The position numbers and the translations under genes were made by a program. The notes beneath the pieces are model-generated. The model did not search any database, was not told the DNA's origin, and worked only from the letters and a program-made list of their open reading frames with translations. A stretch of DNA of 64,000 nt from JAJTFW01 sp903922455 (GTDB lineage: Bacteria; Bacteroidota; Bacteroidia; AKYH767-A; OLB10): NCBI GenBank assembly GCA_943329665.2, contig CALQEU020000004.1, positions 62,001 through 126,000 on the forward strand. The letters run 5' to 3'. The first letter of the stretch is position 1. Every line of letters begins with the position of its first letter. Below, in pieces: positions 17,426-26,257 of the stretch.

Positions 17426-19852
17426 CTATGCTGAACGAAGCTTTTTAATTCTCTTGATGATGGCTATCCATGTACCAATAATCATCAATAAACAACCCAC
17501 CCACAAAATATTGATGTAAGGAAAAATAATTGCTTTCATAATGATGAATTCACGTGCGTTTCCTTCTTTTTCAGAGACCTCAATTTCAAATTTATTTTCT
17601 TCAGGAATGATTTTAATAAATGCAAAACGTAATCCTAACTCCGTAATTTCTACTGGGCGATTAAAGGCTTCGCTACCGCGTAAAATAAATACTGGATTGG
17701 CTTGGTGCATCTTCTTGTTAACGTCCATCACCAAAATATTAGCTGCTACGGCTAAATCCGATTCCTGTAGCATTAAAAGATCCTTATCAACATCCTTATT
17801 TAAGCTTTGTAAAACCACCAGACTATTGCTCGTGGTAATCGTATCACCAATGTTCAATTGATATTTTTTTCCAGGTTTATACCCTTCATTCTCTTTTTTT
17901 TCTGCTTCCTTATCATCCAACTCCGCATAAGTAACATGGGTATAAATATCCCTATCAATAAAATGCTGCGTACTTGGCTCACTCACATTGCCCATTCGAT
18001 CGTTTAGTTGGACAAAAGGAAAAAGACTAAATTGCTTTTGAAATTCTCCTGAGGTGTGATTCGCTTTTAAATATTCTACTTCATATCGAATATGAATACC
18101 TTCTTTGATTTTATCTTTGTAAGTGACATAGTATTCACCCATCGGTAAGGTATCCCCTTTGTACAATAAAATATTTTCATTGTTCGGGAAATCTTTTCCT
18201 AAATCAACATTTAAGCGATTTTGACTAATCACTGTTTTTTCACTGTTCGCAATTAAGGATCCCAATAAAATAAATGCGATTCCCATATGAGCAATACTCG
18301 CTCCTGATTTTGCAATATTTCCCTTGAGTACACGAATAAAATAATCGAGGTTAGCCGTGAATGCCCATGTAGAAGTAAATAACAATAAGATTAACTGTAT
18401 GCGATCGAATTGAAAATAATAATGAACGCCAATGGTAATGAGTAGTGAAACAACGAATGAGAGTAAAAGCTTTTTTGCCATACTCTTCATATCGGTTTGC
18501 TTCCATTTAAAGTAAAGTCCCATCGACATCAGTAAAGCAATCACTGCTGCCAAAGGAATTTGCCAAGAATTGTAAAAATCAATGGCATCGTCTGGAGGAG
18601 CCATCTTCAAATTGAACAATTTATTGATCACCGGAATAGAAGTGGTAATGCTGATTTGAATAGCTGAGATCACTAAAATCAACATCCCCATAAACATCCA
18701 AAATTCACGACTACTTACGGGGTCTTCTTCCGTTTGAGTAGAAAGTAGTTTTCGGTTTTTGATACTTAAGAAAACTGCTAATACGAAAAAGAAAACCATA
18801 TAAATCAACAATTGTCCCTTCATCCCTAAATCCGTAAAGGCATGCACGGAAGTATCACCTAAAATTCCACTTCGTGTTAAAAATGTGGAGTACAATACGA
18901 GGATAAAAGAAAGTGTACAAAGAATATAAGAGCTATGCAATGAAGTTCCATTCTTATTAAAAATGATCATGACGTGTGTGGCACCCACTAACACTAACCA
19001 AGGAACTAAACTCGCATTTTCTACAGGATCCCAAGCCCAAAAACCACCGAAGCTTAATGATTCGTATGCCCAAGCACCGCCCATCAATACACCAGTACCT
19101 AAAATCAGAATGCCAAATAAAGACCATGGAAGCGCGGGTTTAACCCATTCTTTCACACGACCTGTTAACATCCCTCCAACCGCATAAGCGAAAGGAATAG
19201 CGGTTGCCGCAAAGCCCAGAAACAGGGTAGGAGGGTGAATCACCATCCAATAATTTTGTAACAACGGATTTAATCCTCTTCCATCTTTAATCTTACTTAA
19301 ATAATCGGCCATTTGAATAAATGGGAGATTAGCAAAGTCGGCGTGGTTACGCAAAAGAATAAAAGGATTGGAACCAATTTTAATCCCAGAAAATTCAAGA
19401 CCTAAAAGCATAGAGGCCAAAAAAGTTTGAATAATCATCATCGTAAACATGACCGGTGCTTCCCATGTTCCCGCTTTTTTAATGATGAAAAAAGATAATA
19501 CGACATGCCAGAAAGTCCAAATTAAAAAACTGCCTTCTTGCCCTTCCCATAAGCATGCCCACATGTATTTCATGGGCAATAAAGAATTTGAATGCTGCCA
19601 GATGTAGTAATACTCAAAAAAATGTCCGTGTATTAAATAGTATATCAAGAAAATAATTCCGAATACAGAAACGGCATGCACACCAAAGCTGAGGCGTGCA
19701 AGTGGATTCCATGAATTTGAAATTTCTGATTTTTGTTTAAAAGCAAAATAATAGGAAATAGCAGATAGAAGTGCAGCTGCAAAAGATAAAATGATTAAAA
19801 TATTTCCAAGTATGCCGAATCCAAGATGTTCTCCTTGGTATTGAATTTCCAT
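17426..19852 (-). CDS. ccmF: cytochrome c heme lyase subunit CcmF
   Basis: An 808-residue polytopic membrane protein of the CcmF/CcsA family, which ligates heme to apocytochrome c. The tryptophan-rich heme-handling segment GAWAYESLSFGGFWAWDPVENASLVPWL is at about 270-300, preceded by conserved HPPTLF. About 13-15 membrane helices and a long periplasmic part (about 540-775) are visible. It is longer than E. coli CcmF (about 650), with the extra length in the C-terminal periplasmic domain. It follows ccmE by 18 bp in the order ccmB-C-D-E-F. No ccmH-like gene is present next to it. Confidence 0.95.
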   Translation of the reverse strand: MEIQYQGEHLGFGILGNILIILSFAAALLSAISYYFAFKQKSEISNSWNPLARLSFGVHAVSVFGIIFLIYYLIHGHFFEYYYIWQHSNSLLPMKYMWACLWEGQEGSFLIWTFWHVVLSFFIIKKAGTWEAPVMFTMMIIQTFLASMLLGLEFSGIKIGSNPFILLRNHADFANLPFIQMADYLSKIKDGRGLNPLLQNYWMVIHPPTLFLGFAATAIPFAYAVGGMLTGRVKEWVKPALPWSLFGILILGTGVLMGGAWAYESLSFGGFWAWDPVENASLVPWLVLVGATHVMIIFNKNGTSLHSSYILCTLSFILVLYSTFLTRSGILGDTSVHAFTDLGMKGQLLIYMVFFFVLAVFLSIKNRKLLSTQTEEDPVSSREFWMFMGMLILVISAIQISITTSIPVINKLFNLKMAPPDDAIDFYNSWQIPLAAVIALLMSMGLYFKWKQTDMKSMAKKLLLSFVVSLLITIGVHYYFQFDRIQLILLLFTSTWAFTANLDYFIRVLKGNIAKSGASIAHMGIAFILLGSLIANSEKTVISQNRLNVDLGKDFPNNENILLYKGDTLPMGEYYVTYKDKIKEGIHIRYEVEYLKANHTSGEFQKQFSLFPFVQLNDRMGNVSEPSTQHFIDRDIYTHVTYAELDDKEAEKKENEGYKPGKKYQLNIGDTITTSNSLVVLQSLNKDVDKDLLMLQESDLAVAANILVMDVNKKMHQANPVFILRGSEAFNRPVEITELGLRFAFIKIIPEENKFEIEVSEKEGNAREFIIMKAIIFPYINILWVGCLLMIIGTWIAIIKRIKKLRSA

Positions 19853-19870
19853 TATTTTTCTTTATTTATT

Positions 19871-20290
19871 TTAGCTAGCGGCTTCCGTATCGCCCGAAAC
19901 TGCCTTCAATTGGTCTTGCTGATTTCCGTTGTATTTAGAAGGGCATTTCATTAAAATTTGACTGGCGTGAAATTCATCTCCATCCATTTTACCCACCACT
20001 ACAATTTGCTCCGAACGTTCAAAATCCTGTGGCTTGCTTCCATTGTATAAAACTTTTTTCTCTAATCCTTCATTGTCTACCAAATAAAATCCAAATAGAT
20101 TAGCATTCACTTCTGGATTATAAATAAAATCTTTTTCCTTATTTAATTTGCCGACCACATGAAATGTACTGCCTTCGTTCTCGATCGCAGTTTTGAAAGG
20201 AGCATAGGTACTGGAATTACTAATGGTACTTACCACGACAGCAAGTGCAACAGCAATTATGATAATACCAATGATGTGAATTTTCTTCAT
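19871..20290 (-). CDS. ccmE: heme chaperone CcmE, cysteine (CxxxY) variant
   Basis: A 139-residue protein with an N-terminal membrane anchor (about 5-24) and a periplasmic OB-fold domain. It carries heme from CcmC to CcmF. In E. coli the covalent heme ligand is a histidine in a HxxxY motif. Here the corresponding site reads CPSKY (Cys116, Tyr120), the CxxxY form described for archaea and some bacteria that have a variant System I without CcmH. The neighbourhood agrees, since no ccmH is present. The tail after Tyr120 is short and disordered-looking. Confidence 0.92.
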   Translation of the reverse strand: MKKIHIIGIIIIAVALAVVVSTISNSSTYAPFKTAIENEGSTFHVVGKLNKEKDFIYNPEVNANLFGFYLVDNEGLEKKVLYNGSKPQDFERSEQIVVVGKMDGDEFHASQILMKCPSKYNGNQQDQLKAVSGDTEAAS

Positions 20291-20301
20291 GACTTGTAAT
20301 A

Positions 20302-20505
20302 TTACTTTTTCATTTCTTTTTCCAACTTCGTCACTTTTCTTTCGATGCGAATCATGTAAAAACTAAGAATCGCTAACGAAATAAAAGCAACGGCAACCAC
20401 CACATAAATTTTTCCTTCCGATCGCATGGTGTCGGCCATCTCTACTTCTTGTGCAAAGGCAGTAGAGGTTATAACGATTGACAGTAGAGTTAAGTTTTTC
20501 TTCAT
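20302..20505 (-). CDS. ccmD: CcmD-like small membrane protein
   Basis: A 67-residue protein with a signal peptide (MKKNLTLLSIVITSTAFAQ) and one membrane helix (about 31-52), followed by a charged cytosolic tail RIERKVTKLEKEMKK. CcmD proteins help release holo-CcmE from the CcmABC complex. The ATG at 20505 gives the signal peptide directly; an upstream ATG at 20523 would overlap ccmC by 14 bp. The assignment rests mainly on size, topology and position between ccmC and ccmE. Confidence 0.75.
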   Translation of the reverse strand: MKKNLTLLSIVITSTAFAQEVEMADTMRSEGKIYVVVAVAFISLAILSFYMIRIERKVTKLEKEMKK

Positions 20506-20509
20506 GCTT

Positions 20510-21196
20510 TTATTGATCTTCATTTTTCCATTCTATTTTTCGAATACGCACTCGCAAACTCATCATCCAAACACCTAACAAAGTCCAAGCAATAACTGCA
20601 GGATAAAATACCATCCTCATATTAGCATCAAGATCGTATTTGTTAAAACCTGGATTTCCACCTTTACCGGGATGAAGTGAATCGGTCATTTTTGGCAGAA
20701 CCATAATGAAAACAATCATCATCACAAATGCAAAAATACCATATACTGCTGCTAATCGTGCACGTTTTGAGTCGTCCGGAATCGCATTTCTTAAAATGAA
20801 ATACGCGGCATAAATTAATAAGGAAGCTGCCGTTCCATTTAATTGTGGATCATTTACCCAAGGAGCTCCCCACGTGTAGTTAGCCCAAACCATTCCCGTT
20901 AAGAGTCCAGCTACTCCAAAAACCATCGCTATTCGAGCGCTTTCATCAGCTACTAAATCAAAGTATAAATCTGATTTATTTAGATATAGAATACCATAAA
21001 AAGCATTACATATCATCAAAACTAACATCGCCATCCACATCGTTACATGGAAGTATAGATTTCGGATGGTCTCATTGAGAATAGGCATTCGAGGAATCTC
21101 CCCTAAAAATCCTTCATAATAAGTAAAAAAAAGTAGTACGAGTGCCGCAATTTTCCACCACCAAGCTCTTGCTATATTTGATTTCACACTATTCAA
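20510..21196 (-). CDS. ccmC: heme exporter/loader CcmC
   Basis: A 228-residue protein with six membrane helices. The tryptophan-rich motif TWGAPWVNDPQLNG (about 108-121) and flanking histidine-containing loops bind heme and load it on CcmE. The start appears to be a TTG at 21196; no nearby in-frame ATG fits the first helix. It lies 2 bp after ccmB and is followed closely by ccmD. Confidence 0.94.
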   Translation of the reverse strand: MNSVKSNIARAWWWKIAALVLLFFTYYEGFLGEIPRMPILNETIRNLYFHVTMWMAMLVLMICNAFYGILYLNKSDLYFDLVADESARIAMVFGVAGLLTGMVWANYTWGAPWVNDPQLNGTAASLLIYAAYFILRNAIPDDSKRARLAAVYGIFAFVMMIVFIMVLPKMTDSLHPGKGGNPGFNKYDLDANMRMVFYPAVIAWTLLGVWMMSLRVRIRKIEWKNEDQ

Positions 21197-21198
21197 TT

Positions 21199-21864
21199 TT
21201 AATCACGCCAAAGGTAAGGAAACAGGAGGAAGGAAAGGACAACGATAATACTATTCAGAGCAATTAATAAATAAAAATTAGGTTGATTTATTGCCCACTC
21301 TACACCCTGAATTGCATTTCCCGAAAATTTTATGATGGTTATGAGTAATGGAAACAATAAAGGAAATCCTAAGATGGCAACTAATGCCGCTTGATTATGC
21401 GCCTTCGACACAATTCCAGAAACTAAAGTCAAAACAGCCGACAATCCGAAACTTCCGAGGATAAGTCCTAAAGCAAATTGACCCCAATCATGAATAGAAA
21501 GACTAAAAAAGAGCGAAAAGGCGCTCAGATTGATGAAACCGAGTACAGAAAGCAATATAATATTATAGGTGGTTTTTGCTAAGATGACAACAGCAGGATT
21601 CAGAAATGTGTAATGGAAAAGTTGAAGTCCTCTACTTTCTTGTATAAAACTTCGTGCGATAGCATTGGTCGCTGCAAAAAGCATGATAATCCAAAACAAT
21701 GCATTCCAGGTTATGGGATCTAAGGATTGACGATAGCTAATGTATGCAATGAAAATTGTTGCTAAAGAATAAACTAAAAGACTAGTAAGCGCATGATGAT
21801 TTTTGAATTCCAAACGAACCTCATGGCTAACCAATTTGAAATATTGATGGAGTGCTGTATTCAT
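21199..21864 (-). CDS. ccmB: heme exporter permease CcmB
   Basis: A membrane protein of about 221 residues with six helices, the permease partner of the CcmA ATPase. Recognisable features are the amphipathic N-terminus LVSHEVRLEFKNHHAL and the FIQESRGLQLFHYTFLNP loop that contacts the ATPase. The ATG at 21864 is chosen over a TTG at 21882. It is the first gene of the ccm operon here. The ATPase gene ccmA is not in the window and would have to be elsewhere. Confidence 0.92.
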   Translation of the reverse strand: MNTALHQYFKLVSHEVRLEFKNHHALTSLLVYSLATIFIAYISYRQSLDPITWNALFWIIMLFAATNAIARSFIQESRGLQLFHYTFLNPAVVILAKTTYNIILLSVLGFINLSAFSLFFSLSIHDWGQFALGLILGSFGLSAVLTLVSGIVSKAHNQAALVAILGFPLLFPLLITIIKFSGNAIQGVEWAINQPNFYLLIALNSIIVVLSFLLFPYLWRD

Positions 21865-21939
21865 CGCTGCAAAATTCGACAATTTTTAATCGTTATCAGC
21901 TTGAAATGCTATTTTTGGTGATTGATTTAATAAGATTTT

Positions 21940-22656
21940 ATGAAAGTAGACATATTGGCCATAGGAGCCCATCCAGATGACGTTGAATTAGGAGCAGGAG
22001 GGACAGTATGCAAGGAAATCGCTGCAGGAAGGAAAGTAGGAGTAATTGATCTAACTCGAGGAGAACTTGGTACTCGTGGATCTGCCGACCTACGCGATCA
22101 AGAGGCTGCCGAGAGTGCTTCTTTGATGGGTTTAGAATTCAGAATGAATATGGGATTTAAAGATGGTTTCTTTGAAAACGATGAAATTCATCAATTAGCA
22201 CTTGTTCAGCAGATTCGTCGTTTCCAACCTGAGATTATAATCTGCAATGCGATAAAAGACCGACACCCCGACCATGGTAAAGGCAGTAAATTGGTTTCAA
22301 ACGCATGCTTCCTGAGCGGTTTAACGAAAGTGGAATCGATAATGAATGGACAACAGCAAACTGTATGGCGACCTAAGTGGGTATATCATTATATTCAAGA
22401 TCGATACATAAACCCTGATTTTGTCGTTGATATAAGTGATTTTATGGAAATAAAAATGAAATCGATAATGGCATTTAAAAGTCAGTTTTTTGATCCTGCT
22501 TCTTCAGAACCTGCAACGGCTATTTCTTCAAAAGATTTTTTAGAATTCTTATATGGCAGGGCCATTGAAATGGGAAGACAATCGGGATTTTTATATGCAG
22601 AAGGATTTACGGTAGAAAGAACTGCTGGAGTAGATTCTTTATTTAATCTAAAATAG
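21940..22656 (+). CDS. bshB1: bacillithiol biosynthesis deacetylase BshB1
   Basis: A 238-residue zinc-dependent deacetylase of the LmbE/PIG-L family that removes acetate from GlcNAc-malate during synthesis of bacillithiol, the main low-molecular-weight thiol of many Bacteroidota and Firmicutes. Zinc ligands are visible in AIGAHPDDVELGAGG (His-x-Asp-Asp) and in RHPDHGKGS. LTRGELGTRGS is specific to the BshB1 branch. A TATTTTTG box at 21910-21917 may be its -7 element. It is divergent from the ccm operon. Confidence 0.94.
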   Translation: MKVDILAIGAHPDDVELGAGGTVCKEIAAGRKVGVIDLTRGELGTRGSADLRDQEAAESASLMGLEFRMNMGFKDGFFENDEIHQLALVQQIRRFQPEIIICNAIKDRHPDHGKGSKLVSNACFLSGLTKVESIMNGQQQTVWRPKWVYHYIQDRYINPDFVVDISDFMEIKMKSIMAFKSQFFDPASSEPATAISSKDFLEFLYGRAIEMGRQSGFLYAEGFTVERTAGVDSLFNLK

Positions 22657-22693
22657 AATTCTATAATTGATCAACTGAAAAAGTAGGGACAAT

Positions 22694-22729
22694 AAAAAAA
22701 GCCTAGGGTTGAAACCCTAGGCTTTTTTT
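22694..22729. terminator. bidirectional terminator built from a palindrome
   Basis: Perfect 10-bp stem GCCTAGGGTT / AACCCTAGGC with a 2-base loop, flanked by seven A on the left and seven T on the right, so it can end transcription from both convergent genes (bshB1 and the T9SS protein). Confidence 0.8.
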
Positions 22730-22732
22730 ATT

Positions 22733-22762
22733 CTTAACTTAGGGTTTAAACCCTAAGTTAAG
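22733..22762. repeat. 30-bp perfect palindrome
   Basis: CTTAACTTAGGGTTT joined directly to its complement, 3 bp beyond the T-run of the terminator. It shares the AGGGTT/AACCCT core with the terminator hairpin and with 9053-9100, so the three form one repeat family. Confidence 0.75.
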
Positions 22763-22766
22763 ATAA

Positions 22767-24728
22767 TTACTTAACGATCATTGTACGTGTAGCCATTTCG
22801 CTACCAACAACTACTCTGTATGAATACAATCCAGCAGAAAGATCACTTGCATTGATAGCTATTGTGTTAACACCTGCTTGAAGGTTTTCATATGTAGCAG
22901 ACTTCACTAATTTTCCAAGAACATTATAAACTTCAACAGTTACGTCTGAAGATTTAACAAGATTCAAGTTAAACTGTGTAGAGCCATTGAAAGGATTTGG
23001 GAAGTTTTGACCTAAATCAAAGCTTACTGGTCCATTATTTTCATTTATTCCTGTTATTACAAAATTATCAATTGGAGTTGTTGTTCCAGCTACAGTAAAG
23101 GCAGCATCACAAATTTCCAATCCATCAAGATAACTATGATCACTTTGTGAAGAGGGACCACCACCAGTTAAAGCAAGGATAGAAACTGGAATTTTGTAGC
23201 AACCAGCAGTAGCACCATCTAAAGAGAATGGAGATACATTACCGAAGATACAGATACCATCAGCAGAAGAACCCGCAGTTAAATTAGTTTCTGGAGTCCA
23301 TAAACCAGTAACCGTATTCAAAGCTATAGTATGAACATCTGGGAATAAGTTGTCAGTTGTAAAGAATAAAGTAGTGTCAGTATCGAACCAAGTGAAGAAC
23401 AATTTAGTTCCATCAGCAGTACGAGCAATTTGAGGACGACTATCTTCTTGTAATGTGTTACCAGCATCAGCGAATTCACCACGGAAAGTTTGTGGTGTAG
23501 CTAACAATTGAGCATTCCAACTAATACCACCATTAGACGTTGAAACGTCAAAAAGACCCCAGCTACCAGCACCTGTATTCATTGAATATGCACTTGCACC
23601 TAAAGCACCTACTCCAAAAATGAGATGAGCATTATTGTTATTATCAACAGTCATATCTAATTCAAATGCAGTAGTGTAAGGAACACCAAATTGGAACAAT
23701 GCATCAAAGCTGCTCATGTCAAGAGATGCAACTTTTGTCCATGTGGCACCATTATCACTTGTCTTAAAAACGATAGGTGCAGCATTAGAATCTAAAACTG
23801 TAGTGTAATCATCATGTGCTAACATGGCAACATAACCTACACCACCTGAACCCCAAGCAATGCTTGTTGAAATTAATGTTCTAGTTCCATCAAGATCTGG
23901 AGCTATAGGAGCAGCAATTTTTTGATAAGTGAATGAATAATCACCAGCAGCCCAAACACCTTTCGCTAATAATAAAGTATCTGCGTAGTCACCAGAAACA
24001 ACATCAAAATATCCATTAGATATCCAGAAAGAATTGTCATTTAAGTTCAACGCACCACCATCAGGAATTAAGTAGCCATTGTTTGCATCTAAATCTTCAG
24101 TTGCAGTAGCTGTACCACCTGTAATAATTGTGCTACCATGTGCTAATCCGCCCCAGGCCGAATTTGCACCAGGACCAAAACCAGCTAATGTTGGAGCGAA
24201 ATAAGAAACAGAAGCATTTGCTGCAACTGTATTTCCTGTTGGATTGAAGATAATTGCTTGTGGGTAACGAGCATTCGCTAAAGGAGCAGCGTTAGCACCA
24301 TTTGAAGTGTAAAGCGGTCCTAGGTTAGATCCCCAAGTTGCACCTCCGTCCGTAGACGAACCGAAACGTAAGCATCCTGAAGAGATATCTCCAGTAACTG
24401 CAGGTGCTGAGCGGTATACCATAGTCACAGAATTAACTGTTGGATGAGCAAACAATGCAGTTTTAGCACCGAAAGCAGATCCGAAAGCATTTGCTGATTG
24501 ACCAATTGCAATTACGTTAACCGCTTGTGTACTAGGAGGATTAAAACCTTTACGTAAACCAGCAACAGCAGGTGCAGTAGAAGGTGTAGTTTTTGTTTCG
24601 CCATTTACAACATGACCCTTTTGTTGAAGAGTTAGTCCTTTGACAGTTTTACCCTGGTTAGGGGCTTGAGCCATTGCAGCCATACTGAAAGTAAGGGCAA
24701 GACCACAAATTAGTAATTTTTTCATCAT
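22767..24728 (-). CDS. secreted Asp-box (BNR-like) protein with T9SS type A sorting domain
   Basis: A 653-residue exported protein with a signal peptide (KKLLICGLALTFSMAAMAQ). Two Asp-box motifs, SSTDGGATWGS (about 131) and TSDNGATWTK (about 325), suggest a beta-propeller like those of sialidases and photosystem assembly factors; no sialidase catalytic residues stand out. The last 85 residues (QNFPNPFNGSTQFNLNL... ISAGLYSYRV type, ending ATRTMIVK) are a type A sorting domain for export and surface attachment through the type IX system. It is AT-rich like its neighbours. The substrate is unknown. Confidence 0.85.
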   Translation of the reverse strand: MMKKLLICGLALTFSMAAMAQAPNQGKTVKGLTLQQKGHVVNGETKTTPSTAPAVAGLRKGFNPPSTQAVNVIAIGQSANAFGSAFGAKTALFAHPTVNSVTMVYRSAPAVTGDISSGCLRFGSSTDGGATWGSNLGPLYTSNGANAAPLANARYPQAIIFNPTGNTVAANASVSYFAPTLAGFGPGANSAWGGLAHGSTIITGGTATATEDLDANNGYLIPDGGALNLNDNSFWISNGYFDVVSGDYADTLLLAKGVWAAGDYSFTYQKIAAPIAPDLDGTRTLISTSIAWGSGGVGYVAMLAHDDYTTVLDSNAAPIVFKTSDNGATWTKVASLDMSSFDALFQFGVPYTTAFELDMTVDNNNNAHLIFGVGALGASAYSMNTGAGSWGLFDVSTSNGGISWNAQLLATPQTFRGEFADAGNTLQEDSRPQIARTADGTKLFFTWFDTDTTLFFTTDNLFPDVHTIALNTVTGLWTPETNLTAGSSADGICIFGNVSPFSLDGATAGCYKIPVSILALTGGGPSSQSDHSYLDGLEICDAAFTVAGTTTPIDNFVITGINENNGPVSFDLGQNFPNPFNGSTQFNLNLVKSSDVTVEVYNVLGKLVKSATYENLQAGVNTIAINASDLSAGLYSYRVVVGSEMATRTMIVK

Positions 24729-24950
24729 TTAATTTAGTTTATTGGTTTAACAGTTAATTTTTGTGTTTTGCAATGTTAGGTACTTTGATTCCTTTAAGAA
24801 CATAAAAGTTTTAAACTTTACGAAGTACCCACAAAAGTAATAGATTTTATATTAAAAAAATTTAAGATTGCATTTTCTTCATCTTTTATGTTTGAAAATT
24901 TATTGCTACAGAGTGGAAAGCGTTGATATTTAGAATTTTGTATTCGACTA

Positions 24951-26255
24951 CTAACAATTACTAGTTAAAAAATAAACGAGGTAAAGTACAAGCGAATAGA
25001 TTAACCATCGACTTAGTGGCACATATTCAGTTAAATTTATTTTTAAATTCCTTTTTACATAGAAAATGAGTAATAATTTTTCTGCATAAAATGCGATAAG
25101 TGTTCCTATTGCTATACCTATAATGCCGTACTCCAACATTAAAAAATAGCTGCATGTAAAGTTGATGATTAATTCAAAAATGGCTAGTTGCAAGATCACT
25201 TTTGTTTTTCCAGCAGCCAACACTAACGTTTGAGGAAAAAGTACTCTGCTTACTAGGAGTAGTAAATAGGTGTTAAAAATGGGTGCACTTGAAATGAATT
25301 CTGCTCTAAAAATAATTGGATAGATCCATGTACTTAAATAAACAAGTAAGATCGTAATCGGGAAAAGTAAATTCATCAAATTCAAAGATTCCTTTTTCAA
25401 GTTTGATAATTCAGGATGTAAATTATTTTGATTTAATCGTGGAATGAAGGAAGCACTTAATGAACTAGACAACAAAACCGCTAACGGTAATTCACGCGCA
25501 CCGTATCTGAAAATGGCAAATTGATCGCTTCCAAAATGTGAACTTACCAATAATCCATCAATATATTCTGCTGATCCCGCCAACCCAAAACTAAAAATAA
25601 GTGGCGTCGAAAAAGTCAATAAATCTACTATTACTTTCGTATTGATTTGAAATACGTTTTCCTTATAAATCAAAACCCATAAATAAAAGTTTTTTACAAG
25701 TGACAACAGGATAAGTCCGTAAAAAACAAACTCTAATTCCCAGTCCATCCAAACAGGGAAAATAACTGCCGCTACATAAGCAAGTGTATGAAGCGCGCCA
25801 TATTGCAATAATCCTTTGGTATTTTCATTGAGCAAGAAGATATGCTCAATGAGAAAAGTTGGATTATTTAAAAAAATATAAATCAACATCAAGCCATAAA
25901 TTTTAGGAGTAGTGCTTGGAAGAAATTGTTGAACTGTTTGACTAAAAACCATCATGAAAAGAATCAATAAAATACTCATAAACACTAAAAGCAATCCAGT
26001 ATTAAAGAAATAAACATTTTTGTTTTTCTCTTCTTTTTTGTATTGACTTAACAATCCATTTAATATTCCGTTTACCCAGAAAAAGCTAACGGCTCCACTA
26101 ATGAAAATTAATCCCTCATAGACACCAATTTCTTGAATTGCAATATTGCTTTTAGAAAGCAAGACCCCAGCTAGGAGTAATGCCGAGAAACGAAACAATT
26201 GGAAAATTTGAAATCCACGAGTTACGGAAAGGTTGGCTAATTTATTCATTCGCAA
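24951..26255 (-). CDS. polysaccharide flippase-like membrane protein
   Basis: A 434-residue protein with 12 or so hydrophobic helices and little else, matching the Wzx/MVF branch of the MOP superfamily that moves lipid-linked oligosaccharides across the inner membrane. Suggestive segments are the N-terminal SVTRGFQIFQLFRFSALLLAG and the central STPLIFSFGLAGSAEYIDGLLVSSHFG, typical of the start of the second half. No glycosyltransferase genes flank it, so its lipid-linked substrate cannot be guessed. It begins 2 bp after the copper ATPase gene and is probably co-transcribed. Confidence 0.75.
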   Translation of the reverse strand: MRMNKLANLSVTRGFQIFQLFRFSALLLAGVLLSKSNIAIQEIGVYEGLIFISGAVSFFWVNGILNGLLSQYKKEEKNKNVYFFNTGLLLVFMSILLILFMMVFSQTVQQFLPSTTPKIYGLMLIYIFLNNPTFLIEHIFLLNENTKGLLQYGALHTLAYVAAVIFPVWMDWELEFVFYGLILLSLVKNFYLWVLIYKENVFQINTKVIVDLLTFSTPLIFSFGLAGSAEYIDGLLVSSHFGSDQFAIFRYGARELPLAVLLSSSLSASFIPRLNQNNLHPELSNLKKESLNLMNLLFPITILLVYLSTWIYPIIFRAEFISSAPIFNTYLLLLVSRVLFPQTLVLAAGKTKVILQLAIFELIINFTCSYFLMLEYGIIGIAIGTLIAFYAEKLLLIFYVKRNLKINLTEYVPLSRWLIYSLVLYLVYFLTSNC

Positions 26256-26257
26256 AA

